A stretch of DNA of 50,223 nucleotides from NCBI GenBank assembly GCA_018663505.1, contig JABJQG010000039.1:1-50223 (forward strand), written 5' to 3'. Position numbers and translations under genes: made by a program. The stretch's first letter is position 1, and the number at the start of each line of letters is the position of its first letter. This DNA comes from Pseudobdellovibrionaceae bacterium. Its GTDB lineage: Bacteria; Bdellovibrionota; Bdellovibrionia; Bdellovibrionales; UBA1609. The notes beneath the pieces were generated by a model, which saw nothing but the letters and a program-made list of their open reading frames with translations, had not been told where the DNA came from and made no database searches. Shown here in pieces: positions 6,729 through 15,779 of this stretch.

Positions 6729-8666
6729 GTGATTATGGTTATCGAAAATACATTTTTAGATAAAAAACAATCACAAAACTCTTTTGTTGATAAACAATTA
6801 AAATATATTCAAATGGCAAAGCCGGTGGACCGATTTGCTGCGGCTGTTATTGATATTATTAGCGTTGTGTCGCCACTTATCCTGCTTTTGACTTCTCCCA
6901 TGAAAAAACAAATATTAGAAACAACACTGCTTGGTCAGGAATCAGAAATGGTGTTCTGGTTTGTAATGAGCTTTATAGCGACTTTTTTAGTGTCATTGGT
7001 ATATCAAACATTTTTTACATATGTGTACGGGGCAACTTTAGGAAAAATGATTTTTAAGCTTAAGGTTGTTAATGTGTGGACGCATAAGAATCTTTCTTTT
7101 AGTGAAAGTCTATTTAGAGGATTTACTTGGAATGTGGAAGCTTTATTGCTCTTTATCCCAACAATGGGGATAATGTCACATCAACAGAGACGAGCTTTTC
7201 ATGATATCATAGGCGAATCTCAAGTGGTGTGTTTACGAGAAGGGGGATTTTCTCTTTCCCCCACAGAGTTTGAAAAGTCATTTGTAAAAGGAGTATTTTC
7301 CTCCATAGTTGTTTTCTTTGTTGTGTTTCTTTCTTCACAGGTTATGACAGCTTTTTACTTAATTAAAGACTATGATTACCAAGCAGGACTATTAGAGGAG
7401 CAGGGTGATTTGTGTTCCTCTGTGGGCAAAGCAGCTAACACTTGGCCGAATGAGAATAAAAGTGAAGCTAAACGACTTAGTGTTGCTATTTCGCTTTACT
7501 CATCAGGAGAAATTTCAAAAGATTGTTTAGAGCAAGAGGCTGATTTTGCCTTTAGTTATAATGAAGATCTAGATTTAGCGAACCTTGCAAAAGCATTTGT
7601 TTACTCCCAACAAGTCGAAGTTTCAGATGCATATCTTGAGAGAATATGTAATATAGATTCTAATTCCATATCCTGTAAGTTAAGTAAAAATATTGAAAAC
7701 TGGGATGAAGAGGGTCGTCACAATTTTATTAAAGATATTAAAAAAGAGACTCCTGTATTTTATAAGCTTTGGGTTGTGAGAGATATGGTAGAGCAGGGAG
7801 AGTATAGAGCCTCCCTTAAATTACTAAATAGTCTAGGTGTTCTCTCTCCTGTATCTTCTTTTGTTACCTCGTTAAAATCAAAATCCTATTTTGGCTTAAA
7901 CAAAATTGTTGAAGCAGACTTGCTTTCTCATTCAATTTACGAGAATTCGAAGAAAATAGCACAAATGCGAATATCTAAATGGAAATGTTATAATAAACTA
8001 GCGGATAGTTGTACAGCAAGAACAACAGAGGATTGCGCTGTTTTTACAAGTTTGAAATCCAATGATGAAGTCGTTCAAACGGGCACTTTTCTTACCTCTT
8101 TAAAGTTGAATATGTGCTCAACTAATGACCTAAATGAACAAAAAATGATATTGAAAAAAATTGCTCGAAGAACTTCTAGCTCAAAGAACCTACAGTATTT
8201 AAATCTATTCAATAATAAGTCCAAAATAAAGTTATTAAATTCGCTTGGTAAAACCACTGATGAAGACCTGAATAAATATACATTGTTAGAGTTGGTTAAG
8301 GAAAATTTAAATAACCAGGAAATGGCTAAGGTCGTTGAGTCTTGGCGTGGATTAACTCAAGATAGCCTGTGGCACAAAATTGGTAATCAAATATATAATA
8401 AGAGTATTTATCTAAATAAAAGTTTAGCCTATAATATTGGTATTGATATCCTTGAGTTTGATCAAAAAAACCTAATTTTAAATAAGCCTTTTTATAAACA
8501 GTTGGTTGTTCTTGGATATTCCTTAAAAAAATATAAATCTGCATGGGACATTCTAAAAAAGATACCGCAACATAAGTTGTTCATCCCTTCTAGGAACATA
8601 GCATCTACAACAAAAAATTATGACAAAGTTAAACGTTCCTTAAGTAAAAGATTTGGTCAACAATGA
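6729..8666 (+). CDS. RDD-family membrane protein with large extracytoplasmic domain
   Basis: Residues about 30-165 form an RDD domain: an Arg-Asp pair in an early helix (DRFAAAVIDI), a second helix around MVFWFVMSFIATFLV, the GATLGKMIFKLKVV loop typical of the family, and a helix near LLFIPTMGIM followed by RRAFHD. A fourth hydrophobic segment (about 190-212) leads into roughly 430 residues that are mostly helical with regularly spaced Leu/Ala/Tyr, resembling TPR-like repeats, and several cysteines. RDD proteins are poorly characterised; some are linked to transport. The start is GTG 6729 or ATG 6735. The stop overlaps the rhomboid start by 4 nt (ATGA), implying translational coupling. Confidence 0.85.
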   Translation: MIMVIENTFLDKKQSQNSFVDKQLKYIQMAKPVDRFAAAVIDIISVVSPLILLLTSPMKKQILETTLLGQESEMVFWFVMSFIATFLVSLVYQTFFTYVYGATLGKMIFKLKVVNVWTHKNLSFSESLFRGFTWNVEALLLFIPTMGIMSHQQRRAFHDIIGESQVVCLREGGFSLSPTEFEKSFVKGVFSSIVVFFVVFLSSQVMTAFYLIKDYDYQAGLLEEQGDLCSSVGKAANTWPNENKSEAKRLSVAISLYSSGEISKDCLEQEADFAFSYNEDLDLANLAKAFVYSQQVEVSDAYLERICNIDSNSISCKLSKNIENWDEEGRHNFIKDIKKETPVFYKLWVVRDMVEQGEYRASLKLLNSLGVLSPVSSFVTSLKSKSYFGLNKIVEADLLSHSIYENSKKIAQMRISKWKCYNKLADSCTARTTEDCAVFTSLKSNDEVVQTGTFLTSLKLNMCSTNDLNEQKMILKKIARRTSSSKNLQYLNLFNNKSKIKLLNSLGKTTDEDLNKYTLLELVKENLNNQEMAKVVESWRGLTQDSLWHKIGNQIYNKSIYLNKSLAYNIGIDILEFDQKNLILNKPFYKQLVVLGYSLKKYKSAWDILKKIPQHKLFIPSRNIASTTKNYDKVKRSLSKRFGQQ

Positions 8667-9646
8667 TTTTCCCTTTACTTAATGGTATTTTAGGATTCTC
8701 AAAAGCGCCTGCTACTTGGGGATTGTTTTTTATAAATTTGCTTTTCTTAATTATGTCTATGGAACAACCTAAAAGTTTTGAATTAAATATGAAGAAGCTA
8801 TTTGATGATAAATATTTTGTAGCCACACAAACAAATTTATATTTGGATTACATGGGTAAAAATCAATACCTTTATGGTGATTTACATAAAAATTTATATA
8901 AAAAGGCAAAAAGTGGAAGCAAGGATCAAATTGAAATATTAGGACAACTTGCATTTAAAGATAAAAAATTTATTGATTGGGCTTTAGCAACAAAACCATA
9001 TGCTGATGTGGTAGCCTTTGAATATTGGCAAAAAAATATTAAAGAAATTCTTTACCTACAAAAAACAAACATGAGCTACAAAATGGGCGTGAGCCTTAAT
9101 GATTTTAGCTTTGCTAGATGGTTCTCTTATCAGTTTATCCATAGCGGGTTTATGCATTTTTTTGGTAATATGATTTTTCTGCTCATCTTTGGTTGTGCAC
9201 TTGAGCCAGTTATAGGTGTCTTTGGCTTTTTGTTAGCTTATCTAGGTTCAGGAATTTTAGGAGCAGGAGTGTTTTTGTTGTTTTCTGGTCCAAGCGTAGC
9301 TCCGCTGGTAGGAGCTAGTGGTGCTGTGAGTGGTATTATGGCCTTATTCGCTTTGCTTTATGCCCACCGCAAAGTTAAATTCATTTGGTTTGTGGGGTTT
9401 TCAGAAAGTCTAAGCGGGGTGGTTTATCTACCAGCATGGATTTCATTTTTTATGTGGTTAGTGTCTGATTTAGCAGGATTTATTAGTTCCTCTGAGGAGC
9501 TTGGGGGTATTGCCTACAGTGCTCATCTTGGAGGAGAAATGACAGGTGCTATTATTGGTATTATTTTATTTTTTACTAGATATGGAAATTGGGATGATCT
9601 GTTTGCTCATCAGGATGAGAGTTCTGCGACTAAAACTATAGGGTAG
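8663..9646 (+). CDS. Rhomboid family intramembrane serine protease
   Basis: A 327-residue polytopic protease that cleaves transmembrane substrates within the bilayer. The catalytic pair is visible: Ser in GASGAVSGI (about residue 221) and His in AHLGGEMTGA (about 287). The oxyanion/L1 region HSGFMHFFGNM supplies the conserved His and Asn. An unusual feature is about 110 soluble, Lys-rich residues between the first helix (TWGLFFINLLFLIM) and the core, making a long L1-side domain. It overlaps the RDD gene by 4 nt. The gene context suggests it works on the membrane proteins of its own operon, but the substrate is unknown. Confidence 0.93.
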   Translation: MIFPLLNGILGFSKAPATWGLFFINLLFLIMSMEQPKSFELNMKKLFDDKYFVATQTNLYLDYMGKNQYLYGDLHKNLYKKAKSGSKDQIEILGQLAFKDKKFIDWALATKPYADVVAFEYWQKNIKEILYLQKTNMSYKMGVSLNDFSFARWFSYQFIHSGFMHFFGNMIFLLIFGCALEPVIGVFGFLLAYLGSGILGAGVFLLFSGPSVAPLVGASGAVSGIMALFALLYAHRKVKFIWFVGFSESLSGVVYLPAWISFFMWLVSDLAGFISSSEELGGIAYSAHLGGEMTGAIIGIILFFTRYGNWDDLFAHQDESSATKTIG

Positions 9647-9706
9647 AGTGCACCCAAAACTATAAGGTGGCGATTGGGGGGGGCACCTCTAATACTTAGT
9701 GTTCCA

Positions 9707-9782
9707 ATGCTCTTCTGAGCATCCTGACAATCGAGGCTGGCCGCCTCGAGCTCCGCTATCTAATGGCATCGTGCCATTAGAT
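9707..9782. repeat. Cluster of perfect hairpins downstream of the rhomboid gene
   Basis: Three perfect stem-loops lie in 76 bp: ATGCTC/GAGCAT (9707-9722), TCGAGGC/GCCTCGA (9731-9749) and ATCTAATGGCA/TGCCATTAGAT (9758-9782). None is followed by a T-run, so they are not classical terminators. They fill part of the 366-bp gap between convergent genes; the structured repeat fills more. No gene is seen in 9647-10012. Confidence 0.75.
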
Positions 9783-9829
9783 CTAAAAAATTAATATTCG
9801 AGATGAACTGAATCTGTTACTATCAATAG

Positions 9830-9919
9830 ATTCTCCCACACGACGTGGGAGAATTGGCAGGTTCGGGCTGCCTTTAGGCCCGATCTCCCATGGATGGAAA
9901 GGTCTCAATGGAAAATCTG
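9830..9919 (+). repeat. Structured interspersed repeat, complete copy
   Basis: A 10-bp perfect hairpin (9830-9854, loop ACGAC) is followed by a possible three-way junction. P1 is CAGGTT 9858-9863 with AATCTG 9914-9919. P2 is TCGGGC 9863-9868 with GCCCGA 9878-9883. P3 is a weak CCAT/ATGG stem closing over GGATGGAAAGG. The inverted copy at 50124-50212 keeps these stems with different base pairs. It lies between the convergent rhomboid and putA genes. Confidence 0.75.
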
Positions 9920-10012
9920 ACTTTCAAAATATTTACCTAAAACTGTAAGAAAAAAACCTCAATATCAAATAACATAGCAGATACACTTTAGAACAGCTAA
10001 CCAACAAAAAAC

Positions 10013-13000
10013 TCAACCCTCAAAATCAGGTGCAAACCCTCTACGTAATGTATTTTCAGTAATACATCTTGGATCCATAAACTGCTTTATATAATCAGGA
10101 CTTCCCGTTTTACTGCCTAAACCTGACATTTTAAATCCACCAAAGGGGTGGCGCTCAACCATAGCACCAGTATTGCCTCGATTGATGTAAAGATTGCCCA
10201 CCTCGAAGAGTTCCTTCACTTTGTCTATATTCCCTGGGCTTCTGGAAAAAAGTCCTCCAGTGAGGCCGTAGGGTGTATCATTGGCAATTTTTATGGCCTG
10301 ATCTATGTCTTCACACTTAATAACTGCCAATACAGGAGCAAATAGTTCGTTTTGTGCTAAGTCAGATTTTGGATCCACATCTTTAAATATTGTGGGGGGG
10401 ATGTAGTAGCCTTTATCAGGGACATCACCTTGGAAGGCCAAGGAGTTTTGTGCTTTAGCGATGGCTAAAAAATTTGTGATTTTATCATAAGCTTCCTGGT
10501 CTACTAAGGGGCCAAAAAATGTTTTTGGATCTTCTACATTGAGGATCTGTAAACTCTTTGTGGCTTCAATAAGACGATGTAAAAATGTGTCATAAACTTC
10601 ACTAAGTACGATGACACGACTGCAGGCTGAACATTTTTGCCCTTGAAAGCCAAAGGCAGAATAAATGACCCCTTGGATGGCTTCGTCTAAATCAGCATCG
10701 TTATCGATAATGATGGCATTTTTCCCACCCATTTCAATAATGCATCTTTTTACATTTTTCTGCCCACTATGAGTATGAGCTGCTTTTTTAACAATATGTA
10801 AGCCCACTGGTTTTGAACCGGTAAATGCAATAGTATCTATATCTTTGTGATCAGTTAAGAATTCACCCACTTCTTCGCCAAGACCGGGAAGGAAGCTTAA
10901 AGCTCCTTGGGGGATGCCAGCCTGCATAGCCATTTCCATTAATTTGCTGGCAATTACTGAACTCTGTTCTGCTGGCTTCATAATTACAGTATTACCAGTA
11001 ACAAGAGCTGCAGAAACCATTCCTGTTAAAATAGCTAAAGGAAAGTTCCACGGAGCAATAACTAAGGTAATTCCTCTGGCAGCATGTAAGTATTGAGTGA
11101 CTTCGCCTGGGGCATTGCCGGTACGTTGAAACACAGCCATTTTTCTCATTTCCTGAGCGTAATAGCGGCAAAAATCAACAGACTCAATAATGTCACCATC
11201 GGCTTCCGCCCAAGGTTTACCTGTTTCAAAAACTTCTAATGCCATAAGGTTATAACGGTTTTGAAGAATAATATTAGCTAATCTATCAATGGCTTCGGCT
11301 CGTTCTACAATAGGGGTCGCTTTCCAAGCAGGAAAGGCTTGTTTTGCAGTATGTACAGCCAGTTCGGCCTCTACAGCCGTTGCTAGGTGAATTTTACCAA
11401 TAAGTTCTTCTGGGTCAGATGGGTTATGTCTATCTAAAGTTTGATGAGAACTCATTTTTTTACCGTCAATTTGAATCAAATGTTCTTTGCCTAGTTCGTT
11501 TTTTCTTACGTTTTCTAGGGCAGCGTACATATGCTTTCGTGGTTCGGCTTCAGTAAAATCTATGGGAGATTCATTTTTAAAAACTTCATCTTTCACATAT
11601 GAAAGTTCATGAGTGATCAGTAGATCTTTTTTTGGGTCTTTTAATAATACCTTAGTGTCTATGTTATCTGCGAATTTAGATTTTAAGAAGGATTCGTTAG
11701 AAGTGTTCTCTAAAAGTCTTCGCACTAAATAAGCCATGCCAGGGATGAGCTCTCCAACAGTGGCATATTCTCTTAAACGATAACCTGATTTAATTAGGCT
11801 ATATTTAATATGGTCGGCCATGCCAAATAACATTTGAATTTCATAACCATTTTTGGGCACGTTGTGTTTTTCCGCTAAGCAAATGCCCGCACTAATGGAT
11901 CTTACGTTGTGTGATCCCATAGCTAATTGAATATGAGGGTAGTTTTTCAATAGTAGTTCTGCACAAACCTCATAATTAGCATCGGATTCTTGTTTGTTGG
12001 TGTAAACAGGGATAGGCCAGTGGTTTTGTTGGGCATGGATGGACTCAAAGTCCCAATAGGCACCTTTAACTAAGCGCACAGTCACGGGTGTGCCACGCTC
12101 TTTAACAAAGCTTACCAGTTCCTCAAGGTCATGTATGGCGTCCCTCAGGTAGGCCTGAATAACAATACCAAAATGTCGGTACTCTCTAAACTCGGGTTCA
12201 GTGGTTAGCTCTTTAAAAACTTGTAAGGTCATATCTTTATGGTGATAGGATTCCATGTCGATATTTAAGAAACAAAATTGCTCGATGGCTTGTTGAAAAA
12301 GAGGTCTTAGTTTGTTTTTCAAAATATGAACAGTGTCTTCCCAGGATTTTTCATTAGTTTGTGAATACAAAGAGGTGAGTTTCACCGAAATATTTATTTT
12401 GGGAATTTTCCCTAGGGCGTCGGTATCAATTTGTGGCCGGTCAGCCCAGCTTACAGAGTCCTTTGAGAGCCAGTTCATTAAGTCAGTATATCTATCAAAG
12501 TACTCTAGGGCTTCTTTTTCAGAAAGAGTGGCTTCTCCAAGCAAGTCGGCAGTAAATGTGAGATTATTCTTTCTAGCTTTTTTTAACAGAGGTAGGGCGT
12601 CTTTTGGTGTTTCCCCGGTTATGAACATTTTTGCCATTTGTTGGATATTTTTTTTAATGGCACCGGCCATTAATCCTGGAGCTAGTGCCCCAACACCCAT
12701 TCCGAAATTGAATACCGAAGGTAATTCGGACTGGCCAGTTTCTGGGTTGGTAAAATACTCCTTAAGATGCTTCATGATTTCTTTATTGGATTTTAAATTG
12801 GGGAGAACATCCACAAAGCGAAACATTTGAATCTTAAAGCTTTCTTTTTTCATACTCCAGTCCATAATGCGACCGTACCACCAGTCTTTATTAAAAACTG
12901 ATTTAGAGCTATCGTCTAAAGTATTCAATATGTTGGTGCCCATACCCTGAATTTTTAGCTCAAGATCTACGTCTTCTGAGCTTGCAAGACTTCCTTGTAG

Positions 13001-13105
13001 CTTTGCATATTCCGCAGCCCGAGAATGCAGGTCATTTGATTTAACACTTTGATGATTGTTGCTATTTGAATCATTAGATTTTTCTTGTCCCATAACTGTT
13101 TCCAT
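10013..13105 (-). CDS. putA: Bifunctional proline dehydrogenase / P5C dehydrogenase PutA
   Basis: A 1030-residue enzyme that oxidises proline to P5C (FAD-dependent) and then glutamate semialdehyde to glutamate (NAD+-dependent). Residues about 75-490 are the PRODH barrel, with RLVKGAYWDFE near residue 340 and the substrate-binding RRLLENTSNESF. Residues about 545-1015 are the aldehyde dehydrogenase, with VIAPWNFPLAI (NAD site), IEMGGKNA (catalytic Glu) and GFQGQKCSACSR (nucleophilic Cys near 823). There is no N-terminal ribbon-helix-helix DNA-binding domain, so it is a non-repressor PutA, shorter than the E. coli trifunctional form. The ATG at 13105 is preceded by GGGAGCGAGG. It would supply carbon, nitrogen and energy from peptides. 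Confidence 0.96.
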   Translation of the reverse strand: METVMGQEKSNDSNSNNHQSVKSNDLHSRAAEYAKLQGSLASSEDVDLELKIQGMGTNILNTLDDSSKSVFNKDWWYGRIMDWSMKKESFKIQMFRFVDVLPNLKSNKEIMKHLKEYFTNPETGQSELPSVFNFGMGVGALAPGLMAGAIKKNIQQMAKMFITGETPKDALPLLKKARKNNLTFTADLLGEATLSEKEALEYFDRYTDLMNWLSKDSVSWADRPQIDTDALGKIPKINISVKLTSLYSQTNEKSWEDTVHILKNKLRPLFQQAIEQFCFLNIDMESYHHKDMTLQVFKELTTEPEFREYRHFGIVIQAYLRDAIHDLEELVSFVKERGTPVTVRLVKGAYWDFESIHAQQNHWPIPVYTNKQESDANYEVCAELLLKNYPHIQLAMGSHNVRSISAGICLAEKHNVPKNGYEIQMLFGMADHIKYSLIKSGYRLREYATVGELIPGMAYLVRRLLENTSNESFLKSKFADNIDTKVLLKDPKKDLLITHELSYVKDEVFKNESPIDFTEAEPRKHMYAALENVRKNELGKEHLIQIDGKKMSSHQTLDRHNPSDPEELIGKIHLATAVEAELAVHTAKQAFPAWKATPIVERAEAIDRLANIILQNRYNLMALEVFETGKPWAEADGDIIESVDFCRYYAQEMRKMAVFQRTGNAPGEVTQYLHAARGITLVIAPWNFPLAILTGMVSAALVTGNTVIMKPAEQSSVIASKLMEMAMQAGIPQGALSFLPGLGEEVGEFLTDHKDIDTIAFTGSKPVGLHIVKKAAHTHSGQKNVKRCIIEMGGKNAIIIDNDADLDEAIQGVIYSAFGFQGQKCSACSRVIVLSEVYDTFLHRLIEATKSLQILNVEDPKTFFGPLVDQEAYDKITNFLAIAKAQNSLAFQGDVPDKGYYIPPTIFKDVDPKSDLAQNELFAPVLAVIKCEDIDQAIKIANDTPYGLTGGLFSRSPGNIDKVKELFEVGNLYINRGNTGAMVERHPFGGFKMSGLGSKTGSPDYIKQFMDPRCITENTLRRGFAPDFEG

Positions 13106-13436
13106 CCTCGCTCCCTTGACCTAAACTTTTTAAACCAAAGGGGGGCTGGGGACAAGTGCATAATGCATAAGAAAAATTTATGGCAAATAAAATCAGATCA
13201 ATTATAAGGCATAATGGAGGTGCGGTTTGACACTGATCCAAAGCATTACTTATAGCATCATTTCTGTAACCTCGATATTTTGGACATGAGCGACATTGTG
13301 ACCCCAAAAACTTGGCCTTAGGCTTGCTATATACAGAAGTAACTGACCGGCTTGAACCACCATCGTGGAGTCCAAAAAAGCCAAAACCACCTACCACCAT
13401 ATCCATTCTGCCGCAAGGGGGGGCACCAGCCCCCAC
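13074..13436 (-). other. Doubtful reading frame upstream of putA, possible decayed gene
   Basis: A 120-codon frame whose end overlaps the putA start by 32 bp. The middle is Cys-rich (GSQCRSCPKYRGYRNDA, then DQCQTAPPLC) and the beginning is Gly-rich next to a run of seven Cs on this strand. Another frame joins it upstream across that homopolymer. This could be a small secreted protein broken by a frameshift, or chance. The surrounding gap 13106-13776 otherwise holds a short GGGGG/CCCCC hairpin near 13417-13433 and no convincing gene. Confidence 0.2.
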
Positions 13437-13749
13437 CTCCCGCCTTTTTGTTTATAGCTATCCATCGGTTGAGGGTTATTTTTTGATAGGTTTGATTTCC
13501 TGCTGATAACAGTTTTAGGTTCACATTCGGATATAGGTTTGGCTTATTTTAAACTAGACAAAAAATGACATTATGGAGTGTCTCATTCCTGTACACATGA
13601 AAATACAAAGCAATATCAGTATTTTAGAATAAAGTTGGTACTATTAACCTGTTCTCGGAGCAAAAACCTAAACATACGGAAATTCTAATAGTTGATGAGA
13701 TAAATACTAAAAGCTCATTAAAATTAGATATTTAGAAAAAGTATCTCGT

Positions 13750-13765
13750 TGGACCTGATCTTGCC
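13750..13765 (+). promoter_or_regulatory. Possible sigma-54 promoter before the matrixin-like gene
   Basis: TGGACC, 5 nt, TTGCC, with GG and GC 10 bp apart. The predicted start point would fall at about 13776, directly at the ATG, so it would make a nearly leaderless mRNA. This lowers confidence. Confidence 0.25.
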
Positions 13766-13776
13766 TATAGATAGGT

Positions 13777-14421
13777 ATGAGACGATTAAAACACTACAAT
13801 CGAAAGCTATTATTTGCAGGACTGCTTTCTTTTATTCTATTTATACAAGCTTGCGAGCGAAAAGTTGAAAAAGAGGAAGATTGCAATTTTGTTCAGAACT
13901 CTCTAGTGCAGAGAGTTTCTTGGGAGGGGAACCTTCCAGTGAAGTTCTTTGTTCATGAGTCAGTTCCCGTTGAGTATTTAGTGAAAGTTCACTCGGCCGT
14001 TGACCGCTGGAATGCTTTAAGGGCAGAAGGTGAAGCGCCATTTTTTGAAATTGTAGCTGAGGGTGTAAACGGAGAAGTGGACTTACGAGACAGAGTGAAC
14101 ACTATTTATTTTCAAGAAGTATGGGAAGACAGCAATGAAAAAGAGCAAGGTCGGGCATCCATTCACTGGGTTGGAAGTCGCATTTTAGAAGCAGATATAT
14201 TGATAAACGACTACAATTTTGATTTTTCAATTACAGATTATGTAGAAATTGGACGCGTGGATTTTGAAAGTTTGATGGTTCATGAGCTGGGTCACACCTT
14301 AGGTTTGGAGCATAATGATGGTGATGAAATCAGTGTGATGAGGACCTATTTGGCTAAAGGTGATGACAGGCGGGAGATTCAAGAGGCTGATTTAGGCTCG
14401 CTGAGCTGTGAATATTTGTAA
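13777..14421 (+). CDS. Matrixin-like zinc metalloprotease, lipoprotein
   Basis: A 214-residue protein. The N-terminus is basic, then hydrophobic (LLFAGLLSFILF), ending in a lipobox IQAC, so it is probably lipid-anchored to a membrane. The C-terminal half contains HELGHTLGLEHN (first His near residue 169), the HExxHxxGxxH zinc motif of metzincins, followed by a Met-turn (SVMRTYL). The preceding segment resembles the matrixin fold, with a beta-strand before the active-site helix (EADILINDYNFDF). It would hydrolyse proteins in the periplasm or outside; in a predatory lifestyle it could act on prey protein, but that is inference. A weak A/T-flanked hairpin follows at about 14421-14451. Confidence 0.88.
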   Translation: MRRLKHYNRKLLFAGLLSFILFIQACERKVEKEEDCNFVQNSLVQRVSWEGNLPVKFFVHESVPVEYLVKVHSAVDRWNALRAEGEAPFFEIVAEGVNGEVDLRDRVNTIYFQEVWEDSNEKEQGRASIHWVGSRILEADILINDYNFDFSITDYVEIGRVDFESLMVHELGHTLGLEHNDGDEISVMRTYLAKGDDRREIQEADLGSLSCEYL

Positions 14422-14548
14422 AAAAGGCTATTTTTAAGCTTATTTTTTTGAAAAAAGGAAAAAAACGCAAATTTAAGTAAATTTCAGTTTTTTATTGAGC
14501 AGAAAGTAGCTAGAGTTTTAAACGGGCTAAAGTCCATAGGGAGTAAAC

Positions 14549-14794
14549 ATGGGATTAAAATTAACGGGCAATGAAATGAGTGAAGCAACCACAGAGACTT
14601 TGTTTCAAGTAGGCAGAGAATCTATTGCTCATTCTGAAAATCATTTCGATGTATACACCTCTGACCTCCAAACTCACAAGAATCCATTAGTAGCACTTAT
14701 GCAGCTACAAGCTAATGTGGATACCCTCTCAAATCTTCATAAAAAATTAAAATTCATGAATTCAGAGGTTCAAACACTCATTGATGTGAAGTAA
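14549..14794 (+). CDS. Small helical hypothetical protein
   Basis: An 81-residue protein without signal peptide or membrane segment. GGGAG precedes the ATG. The C-terminal half is rich in Leu, Gln, Asn and Lys in a heptad-like pattern (LVALMQLQANVDTLSNLHKK), suggesting a helix that packs against itself or a partner. No family is recognised. It lies alone between larger gaps; the 240 bp after it are AT-rich with nothing obvious. Confidence 0.65.
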   Translation: MGLKLTGNEMSEATTETLFQVGRESIAHSENHFDVYTSDLQTHKNPLVALMQLQANVDTLSNLHKKLKFMNSEVQTLIDVK

Positions 14795-15034
14795 TTTTGG
14801 GTACTTGTAATTAGGTTCTTTTTTGACCAGATTATTATTGAATACCTATATTTGAAGTTGTTATTTAGTTTTAAAAAGTTCAACACTCTTTTTAGTGACA
14901 ATTATGCAAACCAGTGAAATTTTACATTTTACACTTGTTTTTTACAAAAAATATCTTTTTATAGTAAAATACAAAAAACGGATTGATGAGCAATGGTTGA
15001 ACAAAAATTGTTGTTTTAAAACTCAGGAGATAGA

Positions 15035-15640
15035 ATGAACAAAGTATTACTATTATTTTTAGTATTAATATCTTTACCACTTTCTGCAGTTTCAACTGTT
15101 GAAAACGGAAAATACAGACTTTCTACGAAAGCTTATAAAACCATTCACTGTAAAACTTATTATTTTGATTACATTCTAAAATCTAATGAAACTGAGACAG
15201 AAGTTGAGTTGAGAAATATTCGCTTAATGTTAAAGGAAGATATTGATGGTTTTGAATCTACGCTGATGCCTTATAAGGAAGAAAGAGGGCGGGATATGAC
15301 TATTTATAGCATAAAAGTAAAAACAGAAGCTAATAGCTGTGATTTTCATACAAGTGAACCTTATGTGGCATCCTGCTATAATATAAGCCAGGTTAATGTC
15401 AGTATTCAAGAAACAAAAGATTCCAAACCTAGAACCATACAGGTTAGTTCTTTTCAGTTTAATTTTACTAAAGTACAAGCTGTATATTTTAATACAATTG
15501 GAGATAGTATAAATGTTGATTTTTCATTAGACCTAGGCGATGGCCAGTCAAATTCCCCGAAGAAGCTTATTTATGTGAATAGGGTTAAGTTAGGAGAAAA
15601 TGGTCGTGTACTTGGGCAAAGCTGCAACGGCACTCTATAA
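15035..15640 (+). CDS. Secreted protein of unknown function
   Basis: A 201-residue protein with a strong signal peptide (hydrophobic residues 4-17, cleavage near SAVS). It has a good Shine-Dalgarno, AGGAG 6 nt before the ATG. The mature chain alternates hydrophobic and polar residues in strand-like fashion and has cysteines in IHCKT, NSCDF, ASCYN and QSCNG, consistent with two disulfides in a periplasmic beta-rich fold. The family is unrecognised. A second small Cys-containing frame follows 139 bp downstream on the same strand. Confidence 0.8.
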   Translation: MNKVLLLFLVLISLPLSAVSTVENGKYRLSTKAYKTIHCKTYYFDYILKSNETETEVELRNIRLMLKEDIDGFESTLMPYKEERGRDMTIYSIKVKTEANSCDFHTSEPYVASCYNISQVNVSIQETKDSKPRTIQVSSFQFNFTKVQAVYFNTIGDSINVDFSLDLGDGQSNSPKKLIYVNRVKLGENGRVLGQSCNGTL

Positions 15641-15779
15641 GCATAAATTATATTTTATTTATATAAAACATAGAATATCAAAAAATATCAGTAGTAGAAA
15701 ATTCTAAACTTCATGAATATTAACTGGAATCAGGTGATTAAGAACTCAATGTTTCTTTTCACGGTAGGAAAAACTCTAC

